Assembly: GCF_024586455.1 (NCBI RefSeq)
Contig: NC_065920.1
Span: forward strand, 52,009,109-52,073,108
Direction: 5' to 3'
DNA from: Bactrocera neohumeralis
Lineage: Eukaryota > Arthropoda > Insecta > Diptera > Tephritidae
DNA: 64,000 nt
Position 1 is the stretch's first letter; each line of letters starts with the position of its first letter. Of this stretch, positions 11,130 to 21,560 are shown piece after piece. The notes under the pieces were generated by a model. The model was not told the DNA's origin. It saw only the letters and a program-made list of their open reading frames with translations, and ran no database searches. Made by a program: the position numbers and the translations under genes.

Positions 11130-12070
11130 CTTCTGAAATGATATAAAATTTGATTTTGATCGGTACGTTTGTATGGCAGCTTTATGCTATAGTGATCCGA
11201 TCTGAACAATTTCTTCGGAGATTGTAGCGTTGTGTTGAAAAATATTTTATGTTAAAATTCGTGCAGATAACTGGTCAAATGAAAACATTTTCCATACAAA
11301 GACTTGATTTTGATCATTCAGTTTGTATGGCAGCTATAAGCTATAGTAGTTCGATTTGAACAATTTCTTCGGAGATTATAGCTTTGCCTTGGAGAATAAC
11401 CTGAGCCAAGTTTTGTTAAGATACCTTAGCAAATAAAACAGTTTTCTATACAAGAACTTAATTTTGATCAATCAGTTTATATGGCAGCTATAAGCTATAG
11501 TGGTTCGATTTGAACAATTTCTTCGAAGATTGTAGCTTTGCTTTGGAAAATAACCTGAGCCAAGTTTCGTGAAGATATCTTGGTAAATAAAACAGTTTTC
11601 TATACAAAAACTTAATTTTGATCGATCAGTTTGTATGGCAGCTATAAGCTATAGTAGTTCGATTTGAACAATTTTTTGGGAGATTGTAGCTTTGCTTTGG
11701 AGCATAATCTGAGCCAAGTTTCGTGAAGATGCCTTGGCAAATAAAACAGTTTTCCATACAAGAACTTAATTTTGATCGATCAGTTTGTATGGCAGCTATA
11801 AGCTATAGTGATCCGATCTGAACAATTTCTTCGGAGATTGTAGCTTTGCTTTGGAAAATAACCTGAGCCAAGTTTCGTGAAGATACCTTGGCAAATAAAA
11901 CAGTTTTCCATACAAGAACTTAATTTTGATCGATCAGTTTGTATGGCAGCTATAAGCTATATTAATCCGATTTTAACAATTTCTTCAGAGATTGTAGCTT
12001 TGCTTTGGAAAATTACCTGAGCCAAGTTTCGTGAAGATATCTTGGCACATAAACAAGTTTTCCTTCATAT
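11130..12070 (+). repeat. 154-bp tandem array, six units
   Basis: The landmark GTATGGCAGC (ATATGGCAGC in one unit) starts at 11171, 11325, 11479, 11633, 11787 and 11941, exactly 154 bp apart each time. Units also share GATCGATCAGTTTG, AACAATTTCTTCGGAGATTG and TGAGCCAAGTTTCGTGAAGA. ATACCCTTCTGAA at the left edge and ATACCTTGTTCAGGGGAT at the right edge look like the ends of the parent element. I recognise the unit as a motif dispersed through many fly genomes; inverted copies lie near 39930-40090. Confidence 0.9.
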
Positions 12071-12071
12071 A

Positions 12072-12945
12072 CCTTGTTCAGGGGATTAAAACCAAAATCA
12101 AGCGACTACAATATTCGCAGATTGTAGATGACTATATTGCCTAGGTATGCATGTTTGCAAGTATTTATATTCCTTATAGTATATACCTTACATGTATATA
12201 TTATATATCTTATATATACTATATACATAGGTATACACATGTGTGGGAGAGCATTTATGCTGGTGAATGAATTTGGCGTTTTTAAGCGGCTGCTACTTGG
12301 GTACACGGAAATTTATGTGCAGCGAGGCTTGCGACTACCAACTATTTATATGCACCTACATGCATACCTACATACATATGTGGTACAGATACATATGTAC
12401 ATATATGCATTCAATTGTGTTTTGCAGTTTTTCGGTCTACTTGCATTTACCGCTTTTTGTTTTGTTGGTATTCCGCTTGATTTGTTCTATGCACGAATTT
12501 TCTTTCGCACTGCATTGTAAGTGTGATTTATTTTGTATTTTGCATTTAACTCAACATACTTGCAGGCGCAGCTGCAGTCTATTTTACCACGTATATGACT
12601 TGTTCATTGCATACTTTTTTGCTTGGCCTTGGTTTAACGCTTCTAACTCATTTCTAGTTCACTAAACTCTAGAGGAAAGTCCATTTCCTTTTCGTGCGAA
12701 TTTTCGTATTTCATTTGCGGAATTTCAATTTAAACTTGACGTGCAAAAAATGTGCGCTGCATACTTTTAGGAGATTTTACATTTCAGCAAATTCTAACAG
12801 CGATTGCAGTTCTTGCAACATATGATGCTATACTGTTAGCAGTCAATGAGAAATATGTACATATCTACCTACCATGTATTATATGATTTTCTGCAAATTT
12901 AATTTAAGCAGCTAAATGTATGCTTAGGCAAAACATTTGTTAGCG
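12072..12945. other. no gene recognised
   Basis: TATA and CATA microsatellite followed by AT-rich sequence. Overlapping ORFs at 12128-12665 have no protein-family features. Confidence 0.5.
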
Positions 12946-12949
12946 GTTA

Positions 12950-13190
12950 TTTGGTGAAAAGAAGCAATAAGGCTTTTACTAAGTCCTTGTCCCGTCCATC
13001 GCGTTTCTGAACGGCGGCGATGTCAGCCTTTACTCTAACGAGGACATCAACCAGCTTGGCAGCGGCATCTTCCCAATGAAGGGAACGGACATTCCAAGTG
13101 CATGTCTTCAAATAATCCTTAACACGTTTGCCGGGGTCGTCATCAAAAGGGCTCCTTCGAGGCTGCTGTTTCCTTTTCATTGGTAGGGTT
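12950..13190 (-). pseudogene. RTE-like LINE endonuclease fragment
   Basis: The minus strand reads TCTWNVRSLHWEDAAAKLVD followed by VLVRVKADIAAVQKRDGRDK. This is the start of the apurinic endonuclease domain of RTE-type non-LTR retrotransposons (TWNVRTLY...AAAKLVDVLVKYKADITALQE). The catalytic E of the QE motif reads K (AVQK). It lies in the opposite orientation to the RT part of a similar element that begins about 150 bp to the right. Confidence 0.7.
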
Positions 13191-13339
13191 TCCTATGTGG
13201 CGAGTCCCAAAACCAGCGCACAAACCTGTTCTGCTTTCTCACTTTAGTTCGCCTTCAAACGGATGTTTTTCGGGTACCCAGAGGATACTTGGTGTAATAC
13301 CCGAAGTGGTGAGCTGCTTGATCCATATGTAAAATAATA

Positions 13340-14285
13340 ATTTCTGGCCACTCCCAAGTGAATGACGGTCAGAGAACTCCTCCTGTAAGTTTACGTTGAG
13401 CAGTACCTGAAGCTCCGTCAGGATCGGGAAGGACCTTTTCGAGCCGTTCGAAACCAAACGAGACTTCAGATAAAGCGACTCCCTATCGTGCGACTTCTTC
13501 AATCTACTGTTGGAGAAAATAATTTGACAAAACTGAATAGAGAAGGTACAATCTTCTACAATCTTCATTGGCCATAACAACCGCGCCAATAGTTCTGCTT
13601 TCTCCAGGTTAGACAAAAAGCGAAGCAAATGGGTCTGGTAGGGAACGAGGAAAATATGAAATATCTCCTGTTATCAAACAAACAGTCGTACACTCGCGAC
13701 TTGGCATCCATCTTACTATTAACAGTTATAACATCAAAACCGTAGATAATTTCGTCTATCTTGGAACCAGTATCAACACCAACAAAAATGTCAGCATCGA
13801 AATTCAACGCAGAATAACTCTTGCCAACAGGTGCTAATTGAGATTGAGTGAGCAATTGAGAAGTAAAGTCCTCCCTCGACGAACAAATACCAAGCTCTAC
13901 AAGTCCCACATCATTCCCGAACTGCTTTATGGTGCAGAGGATTGGATGATGACAACATCTGATTTGTCGGCGTTACCAGTTTTCGAGAGAAAGGTTCTGA
14001 GGAAGATTTATTGTCCTGCATACTGCAGTCGATGGAACTTTGAGCTGTTCGACATATACGACATTAAGTTCAGCGAATTAAGACACAGAGGCTACGCTGG
14101 CTCGGTCATGTCGTAGAATGGTTGAAAACACATCAGGTCTGAAAGTATTCGACGCCGTAACCGCCGGCAGAAGCAGAGGAGGAAGAAGATCTCCACTTCA
14201 TTGGAAAGTCCAGGTAGAGAAAGACTTGGCTACACTTGGAATCTCCAATTGGGGCCATGCTGCATAATGAAGAACGTCTGGGGCT
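13340..14285 (+). pseudogene. RTE-like LINE reverse transcriptase, C-terminal half, decayed
   Basis: Reverse transcriptase remnants run left to right with stops and frameshifts. FTLSST*SSVRIGKDLFEPF then ETKRDFR*SDSLSCDFFNLL (13390-13520) is the region around the palm loop. FSRLDKKAKQMGLV is near 13600. TINSYNIKTVDNFVYLGTSI then NTNKNVSIEIQRRI lies near 13715-13820. The tail (13838-14116) reads LYKSHIIPELLYGAEDWMMT then FERKVLRKIY, followed by KVFDAVTAGRSRGGRRSPLH and VQVEKDLATLGISNWGHAA to about 14265. This order matches RTE-clade ORF2. The YADD box is not preserved. Confidence 0.8.
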
Positions 14286-14289
14286 CTGT

Positions 14290-15090
14290 TATAAAGTCGT
14301 TATAAGATAAATACGCTATCTTAATTTTATTAAGATAACTTATATATTGGCTAATACATTTGGTATAAAGTCACCTGGAGTTTCGGAAATCGTTGTATTA
14401 GGTATATGGGAGCAAAGGGAGCTAAGGGGACCATTGACCTGATTCAACCCATATTTGACACACAGACATATGTGCCATTGTCAGCATTACTTTGTTATGG
14501 CGTAGTAAATATTATAACCCTTTAAGTGCAGCCAAATCTTCCTATGACTTTATAAAAATGCAACTTATTTCATTAATTATTTACGTCGCCTAAATGTAGG
14601 CAATAAAATAACAAAAAATCGAGAATAGATAAATTTTTCAATTCATAATTTAAATCATATACGCCTACATAACATTTTATTGGAAATTTAATATATTTCC
14701 AAAATAGCTATCTGCCTGCCGGAAATGCACGAATCATTAATGTTCGCTAAACGCCCAATAATATGCTCAATGCGTATATCCATGTATATACATACATACG
14801 GATTTTTGCAGATTTTAGTAGCGCAACATTATTTTGTTAGCAGCTTTTGTTGTTATGAACGGTTTTAAAAATGCATACACAAATAATTGGCAAATAAATA
14901 ATTCAACTAAACATATTTGTATATTTTCAGGCGCAACCTGACAAATTCATAAATATTTGATAAGCAAATAATGCAGTTTGTAATGGCGCGACTTTTTGGG
15001 AAGTTAATGTGCATTTTTTTTGTAAATACTAAATTATTAAAGTTATTAAAGTTGCACAAAAATTTAAGCGAAGTTTGGTGATGTTAGTAT
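14290..15090. other. no gene; probable dispersed repeat at 14330-14530
   Basis: The stretch with GGTATAAAGTCACCTGGAGT and ATTAGGTATATGGGAGCAAA resembles a dispersed fly repeat, but only one copy lies in this window. The remainder is AT-rich. Confidence 0.35.
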
Positions 15091-16700
15091 CGAAGTATAT
15101 CTTCAGGAGCGGAATATACTCGAGCTTTGCAGTTTGCGCTGCAATTTTTTTCTTGATAAGGACTTTAAGCTTCTAATTATGGTTTTGAATAAAAAAATAT
15201 TTAAAGCCAAAAGTTTTAAAAGCTCCTTCAAATATTTATAAGAAAGGAGAAGTTCTTTCGAAAATATTCTGTTTTTAAAATGATGATTGTCAGAGAAAGA
15301 CATAGACAAATCTTAAAGGTTTTCAAAAAACTTGTCATACAAAATTGGATGGAACACAACTGGAAGGAAAGCTTCTTTGGAAGAATTTTCAGTAGACAAT
15401 CGATAGAAGCCCAAAACGTCTTTTCATTATTGTTTTGATGCTGACCGTATTTTTCCGAGATACTTAATAAAATATGCAAAACTAATGAGCTTTCAAAAGC
15501 TCTATAAAAATCTGGAAGCGTTTCAAAAGACTTATTATTATTTTTAAATTCGCTTAAAACAGATGTTGACCGTAATCTTCCGAGATATTTTATAAAATAA
15601 GCACAACTATTGAGCTTTCAAAAGCTCTATAAAAATCTGGAAGCTTTTCATAGGACTTATTATTAACTCTAAATTCGCACGAAACAGAATTGATATTAAA
15701 AGTTTCCGTGGAAGAATTTAATTTTTGGGCAGACGATAAACAGAATACGTACCTACTTTCTTCATTGTTTAGATGTTGATAGTGGTCCACCGAGATATTT
15801 TTAAAAATATGAATTATTATTGAGTCTAAAATTCTTAAAAAAGTCCGGAAGCTCGCAAAAAGTTTGGGTATTATTTGCATAAACACAATACCAAGGGCTC
15901 ATACAATTGGTAGGAAAAGCTCTTTCGAAAGTATTGCATATGGAGAATTTTGGATTTTGGAGTGTATAAACGATTTATTTATTTTCTTGATAAAAGCTTA
16001 ATTTTTTTTTGATAATTGCAAAGTTATTGATGGTGGTCTTCAGAGAGAGTGAAATATGTATAACCATTAAGTCTGAAAAAGCTTTATAAAAGTCTAGAAG
16101 CTTTTCAAAAAGTTTACTAACGAAACTCGCATAAAAAACAATTGAAAAAAAGCACTTTCGGTAGAATTGCAAGATTTTGAAGGCAATCTGCAAGTATCTA
16201 ACTACTGTCTTCAAAAAATCGTTTTATAAATCTAAAAATGGTAGAAGCTTTTTAAAAAGCTTGGTATAGTTTGTTAATATTCATCAAAATTTTTGAAAGA
16301 AAAATATTAAGGACTTAAAAACATATTTGCATTTTTTGTATAAGAAAGCATTTTTAGAAGCTTAAAGCTTAAAAGCTCCTCAAACTGGCAAGTATAATTT
16401 ATAGTAATTTTTTATATCTCCAGTTCTAAAAGCTTCTTAAATATGTTGGCATAATTTTAAAATATTCATTTAAAATGTTTGGAAAAAAAGATGGAGGATT
16501 CTTATCTTTTGTTTAAAAAATCGTTTTGAAAAGCTTAATTAAACTTAAAATATTCATACAAAACGTTTGGAAGAAAAATATGGAGGATACTTATATCTCT
16601 GGCTTAAAGCTTTAAAGCTTCTCAAAAGTTTTAGTAAAATTTATAATCAATAAAAAAATTAACAGAATTTTTTTTCGTAAAAACGTGTATAATGTGTTAA
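15090..16700. repeat. degenerate AAGCTTTT-rich tandem repeats
   Basis: Related sentences recur: GAGCTTTCAAAAGCTCTATA at 15487 and 15612 (125 bp apart), CCGAGATA preceded by GATG(C/T)TGA at about 15440, 15565 and 15795, and AAAAGCTTTATAAAAGTCTA near 16078. CTTTCGAAAATATT and CTTTCGAAAGTATT also repeat. Units have diverged and vary in length. Overlapping minus-strand ORFs (15103-16214) reflect the repeat, not genes. Confidence 0.65.
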
Positions 16701-18400
16701 TGATCGCTAAAAAAGCTTCAAAAACTTAGATTTTTTCATGTTGTGAGTCAAAAATTTTCATTTTAATTGCAAAACCTCTTCAGATTTTCATTCAATTCCT
16801 CTTCAGATTACTTGTGACAATGTCAGCAGGCTAGTGACTACTTTACTTGACTACTAGTGGGCTGACTAGTGACTGTTGTCAATATATCGACATCTCGAAC
16901 ATTTTGCTACCTGTGGCAACCACCTGAACGTAACGTAACCTTACCACTGTGCAATATCCGCAACAGATAAACTTTGTACTAAAACACATTTTTCTTTTTC
17001 ACTTATGTAGACCCATCAACTGCATACTTTCTGGCGCCATCTGCAAACTAGTTTGCTATCTCCATAACGTGTTGCAAACAATATGCATAATTTTTGTTTT
17101 GTTTTCTACTTTTCTTTGCATATTAGCTAGCATTACTTTGCAAGAAGTATACGGCAACTTTGCTCATCCCCTCTGCCCTCGCCGCAGCCTAAATCGCATG
17201 TCGACAAGGGCTTTGCTGTATCGTTGCACTCACATTTACCACTTCCTTCCACCAATGCTTGACGGAGCACAAAAGTTGAAATTGCGCTTTCCTTTATTCT
17301 AAGGATAAAATGTTTGTATATGTGCAATATTTGCATATGTGAGCTTATGCGGTTTCTTTACAGTAAACGTGTGTTGAAAGAAAAGTTTTGGTATTCTTTT
17401 CTCTTCTGCGGTTTGGTTTACTTAGTCTCTTATGGCGACTTATAACATAGTAATAAACTTCTGTACACTTTTAAACTTGGCGAAAAATAAAAATAGTTGT
17501 TTTAAGTAACGGTAAATATATACACGTGCAAAGGATAAGTGGAAAGGGCAAAAAGAAAAAAATATTTAAAAAAAGTCTAACTGTTGAAATTCTATAGTAT
17601 TTCTATGTTTAAAGTTTGAAATTTAAGGCATTTACTAGGAATAATAGGCAGAGCTAATATTGAGGTATTTTTCGTGGAATAGTTGCTAACAAGGAGTTAT
17701 AGCATAGTCAATAGCCATAAAGAGGTTAATACGTCAACGTCAAAATAAAGAGCCAAATAAAAATTAGGAGCAAAGTTTTTACCAAGTATTCATCAAAAAG
17801 CTTTTCCGGTATTAAAAACCTGTGCATTGAACGAGTCACATAGGGTGTTAAGCTTTAAAACCAGTATATGTCACTCCACTGGAGTACCCAAAATCGCTGC
17901 TGTTCATTCTGACTTAGATTTCATCGTCTATTGGTACATTGCTATAGACTCTGGTCTACTATGGTCGTCTATTTTGTCACTCTTTTACTGTAAAATTAGC
18001 TTATGTATCATCTAATCAAATTTGACCCGGACTAAGCACGCAAACTGGATCGATATATTGTTTTTTTTACCAGATTGCTGCGCCTGGCGATTATTTTCAT
18101 GATAACACTGGCCTACACTCATTTTGGTGCCTATGATTTTATACTTGATTTTGTATGTATTTTGTGAGTTGATACGAGAAAACAAGTCACATTTTCCATA
18201 TCAGCTCTTGTTCATATTTAGAAAATTCAAGAAAAAATTTTTTTGAGTGAAAAAAAACAAATTCCCCAGCAATAAAAATAACATTTTAATTTATTTGTCG
18301 AAATTATTCTTCAGCGTAGTCGCTGTCTTTTAATTCGCTGAAAAATTTTATTTTAGTAATTTTCTTGAATGAGACTCTCCGTTGTTGACATCGTCCAAGA
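16700..18400. other. no gene; short mariner end at 18005-18045
   Basis: No supportable gene. ATCTAATCAAATTTGACCCG followed by GACTAAGCACGC (about 18010-18045) matches the inverse of 3300-3335 and is probably a solitary end of the same mariner family. ACTAGTGACT direct repeats occur near 16830-16880. Confidence 0.5.
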
Positions 18401-18415
18401 CTACAATCACGGGAA

Positions 18416-19700
18416 TTATGAGTGACTTATAGAGTTAGGTTTTTGTTTGTCATACTCATTAGCACCCAGCGTTGGAATAATCTGTTTACCATCAAGATAT
18501 GAGTATCCCATATGCAGTGACTTGGTCGCGACGCTGTGTTCCATTGTTTTTATATCCTGGTGAAAGCGCACACCTTGTTCTTCACTAAAATCTCCTAAAT
18601 TATGTTCAAAATGATCAATGTGACTACTTAGGTAGTGCACCTTCAAACCCATATTACATCCTAAATTTTTGAAGCTCAGCAGCATTTCTTCGACGAACTG
18701 TTTATAGTTATCTGCTTTTAAAGTTACCAAGAAAGTTTTGTATAACAACGACAAACGATTTCCACGCAAGTTCTTCTATTTCAGTCATAGAAGTTTCAAA
18801 ATTCTTAGAACTTTTTATTAGTTGACGTATCTGAGGCCCATCAAAAATTTCAGCCTTCAATTTCTCCGTACTCAATCCTGGAAATTTTTGAGAAAGCAAC
18901 TTGAAGCATTGACCTTTTTTGTCAAGAGCTTTGACAAATTGTGTCATGAGCCCTAGTTTTATGTGCAAAAGTGGAAGAATGATTTTTTCTCGTGGAACTA
19001 AAGGCTGGTTTATGACATTTTTTTCGCCAAGAACAAGATTTCTGGCAGGCCAATTTATTTGAGTCCAATGACTAGGTCTAGCTCGACTATCCCAGAAACA
19101 AATTAAGCAAGGGCATTTTGTATAAACACTCTGCTGGCCCAACAAAAAATTTACCATTTTCAAGTCGACACAAATTACCCAACCATGTTCAGTATATCTT
19201 ATTTTTTCTAAAAGAACTGAAATTACGTTGTATTCTTCTTTCATAGATGTAGAGTGGGCCAGTGGGATAGGAGCATATTTATTGCAATTGTGTAAAAGGA
19301 CTGCTTTCAAACTTCTTTTACTGCTGTCGATAAAAATACGCCAATTACTTGCATGATAAGTCTTCAGGCCCATGAAAGTCATCAAGCCGTTCACATCATG
19401 ACAAAATACCAAATTTTTATCAGAAGAAAAAAATTGTAGCAAGTTTTGTTCTCTTGTGCGATAGAAAGTAATATTTACACCAGAAGAAAGACAATTTTTT
19501 TCTTTCAATCTTGATGCTAGCAACTCAGCACGCTCTTTTGCAAGATCTAAATCCCTGATAAGATCACTAAGCTCACCTTGTGAAAAAGTTTTAGGAATTG
19601 ATGTTTCTCCGGAGGAATTGATTTCTCTCGAAATCATAATCTTCCTCTTCAGAAATTTCCTTTTCGTCATCGTCACACTCTCATCCGAGTAATAATACAA
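18416..19700 (-). pseudogene. uncharacterised insect repeat-borne protein, one-base frameshift
   Basis: This is the longest open frame in the window: 330 codons from the ATG at 19700, then a frame change at a run of four T at 18717-18720. The next frame continues KADNYKQFVEEMLLSFKNLG and SEEQGVRFHQDI to 18416. Removing one base from the run restores an uninterrupted reading of about 425 codons. Visible blocks: FIDSSKRSLKAVLLHN (residues 121-138), VDLKMVNFLLGQQ (178-190), a C-P-C-L-I-C cluster (196-201) followed by FWDSRARPSHW, and LPLLHIKLGLMTQFVKALDK (252-271). I recognise this as a protein present in many copies in arthropod genomes, probably from a mobile element, but I cannot name a function. 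The conserved D125, D179 and the acidic HQD block could be a nuclease or transposase core; that is speculation. There are no introns or membrane segments. Confidence 0.65.
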
Positions 19701-19704
19701 CCTT

Positions 19705-20460
19705 CAGAATTTTTGAGCTCGAGGCTAGCTAGGCTAAGTGCGCCTTTTTTAAACGCGTTTTTCTCGAAACTGTGTTTTTGAAGTTGGTTGGCAAGATTTT
19801 TCGAGAACTACTCAACCGATCTTCATGAAATTTTACATAGGTTTCTGAAATACAATTCTTAAAGATTTGGACGAAGGATATTTTTCGATTACAACTATTT
19901 GAAAAAAATGTCGCGCAATTTTCACTGAAATTTTAATTTTTTTATAAAAATGTTTACCAAATATCCAATTTTCAGTTTATTTTTTCTTTGTTCAAGTTCT
20001 AAATTAAGGTTTTTGCTAAAACGCGTATTCTTTTTTCACTTTAGATGTTCCTGTAAAATGTTATCCTGCCAACGCGGTAAGATTTTTATCCGAAGGGTCA
20101 CTGAAAATGGCGTCGCAATGGCCGAGTTTAAAAGCTTAACAGGCTGTTTTTGCCCGAGGTAGCCCATGTAAGCCCTTAAAATTTGCGTTTTACTCGTATT
20201 GTATTATAATAGCTGAAGAGCTTACTGCAGGTTTGAGGCTAAACACAAGTTTGTGATTTACATCGATCGATCCATTTTCATAGTACATAAAAATTGTTAT
20301 TCAGATGGATGTAGTTGATGAAGTATAATAATTAATCGAAACAACGAGGTGAGGAAAAACCTTGAGTTTAATTTGACATATTTTTGTTTGCTGGTAGCAT
20401 TTTTTTCTCGAAAACTACAAGTATAATTAAGAGAAATTATTTGGTAAACTCTACATTTGT
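19705..20460. other. possible non-coding flank of the 18.4-19.7 kb element
   Basis: 19740-19930 holds TTTTTCTCGAAACTGTG and CTACTCAACCGATCTTCATG, wording I associate with dispersed insect repeat DNA. No terminal repeats could be paired. No gene is seen. Confidence 0.35.
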
Positions 20461-20461
20461 G

Positions 20462-20760
20462 AGTAGTCTTTATTGCTAAACACTAAAATATGAAATTGTA
20501 AATCGAGTTTTGGGATTTATTTTAACAATAAATTTCATAGTTCTGAACGGTGTTTAATGCTAAACACGAGTTTATTGCGTTAAAGCGTTTAAGTTCAGTT
20601 GGAAGTTGTGTGCGTAGACCGAGTTTATGAGTGGTGTTCAATGCTAAGCACTAGAATGGTGCTGATTTAACAATAAACTTCATATTTCTGTGCAGTGTTT
20701 AATGCTTAAGATGAGTTTATGAGTTTATCGTGTTAGAGTAGTGAGATTAAATGGAAAGTA
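20462..20760 (+). repeat. 145-bp tandem duplication
   Basis: TTTAACAATAAAYTTCATA occurs at about 20521 and 20666. Both are preceded by TGCTAARCACTA and followed by GTGTTTAATGCTWAA and GAGTTTAT. The two units have diverged by substitutions. Confidence 0.65.
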
Positions 20761-20888
20761 GTTTGCAGAGTGCATGACAAGTATATTACTTCTCATCCCT
20801 TTTGAATACACTTAAAGTATTGGCACAATCTCTATGGAAATCTCTCTGAAATATGGAAAGAATGGTATGCCTAAAGTCGGTACAGCAG

Positions 20889-21560
20889 ATATGTATGTCG
20901 AACAAAGAATTTTTCTCAAATTATGTATTCCTAACGGATTTTCGTAGGCGGAATCGTTGCAAATGTTGGAAACGGCTTACGGTAGTTTAGTTGTAGAGCG
21001 GTATAAAGCCTTAAAAGACATGCCATGTTCTGGACGACCTTCGACTTCTTCAACTGATGAAAACTGATTAAAAAAGTGCACGATATGGTGTTTGAAAATC
21101 GTCAGGCAAGTGTTAGAGAGATGGCAAGAGAGCTCGACATCTCTTACGAGTCCGTTCAAATTATTTTGGTGGCTATTTTGGGCATTAGCTGTCTCGATAC
21201 AGCTAATTTTTTTTCAAAAAGAAAAAGTACCGTAAACAGGTCTCTTTGGACATGTTTTATCGTGCGGATTTCGCTACCACATTCATGGAGAGAGTTATAA
21301 TTGCCAATGAGACATGGATTTATGAGTTTGACATGCGTATAAGTCAACAATCATCGGAATGGAACCCCTTTTCAGCCGATCGAAGAGATAAAACAAAATC
21401 CGGTGAAGGCCATTCCAAAAAGTGCTTCCAAAAATGTTTCGCGGACTGGAAAAATCATTGGCATAAGCGTATTACATTTGGTGGGTATTACTTTAAAGGC
21501 GACAAAATGAATATTGTTGAATAATTACATATTTTGCGTTTCATTTACAATTTCTGGAAC
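20889..21560 (+). mobile_element. mariner remnant
   Basis: Transposase pieces in several frames: MYVEQRIFLKLCIPNG at 20889, then LQMLETAYGSLV and KALKDMPCSGRPSTSSTDEN. VHDMVFENRQASVREMAREL and DISYESVQIIL at about 21070-21170 are the DNA-binding part. The catalytic start near 21300 reads ANETWIYEFDM, so the first aspartate (normally TGDETW) is replaced by N. A large deletion follows SADR; the C-terminus is AFADWKNHWHKRITFGGYYF-like (21434-21500). The catalytic core between is gone. Not functional. Confidence 0.8.

Noticed and set aside
12128..12665. Two overlapping plus-strand ORFs of about 130 codons
   Set aside because: Low-complexity TATA/CATA sequence with hydrophobic runs caused by base composition; no motif or splice support.
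13239..13909. Minus-strand ORFs of 114-129 codons
   Set aside because: The plus strand over these bases carries ordered RTE reverse transcriptase motifs; the minus ORFs are shadows.
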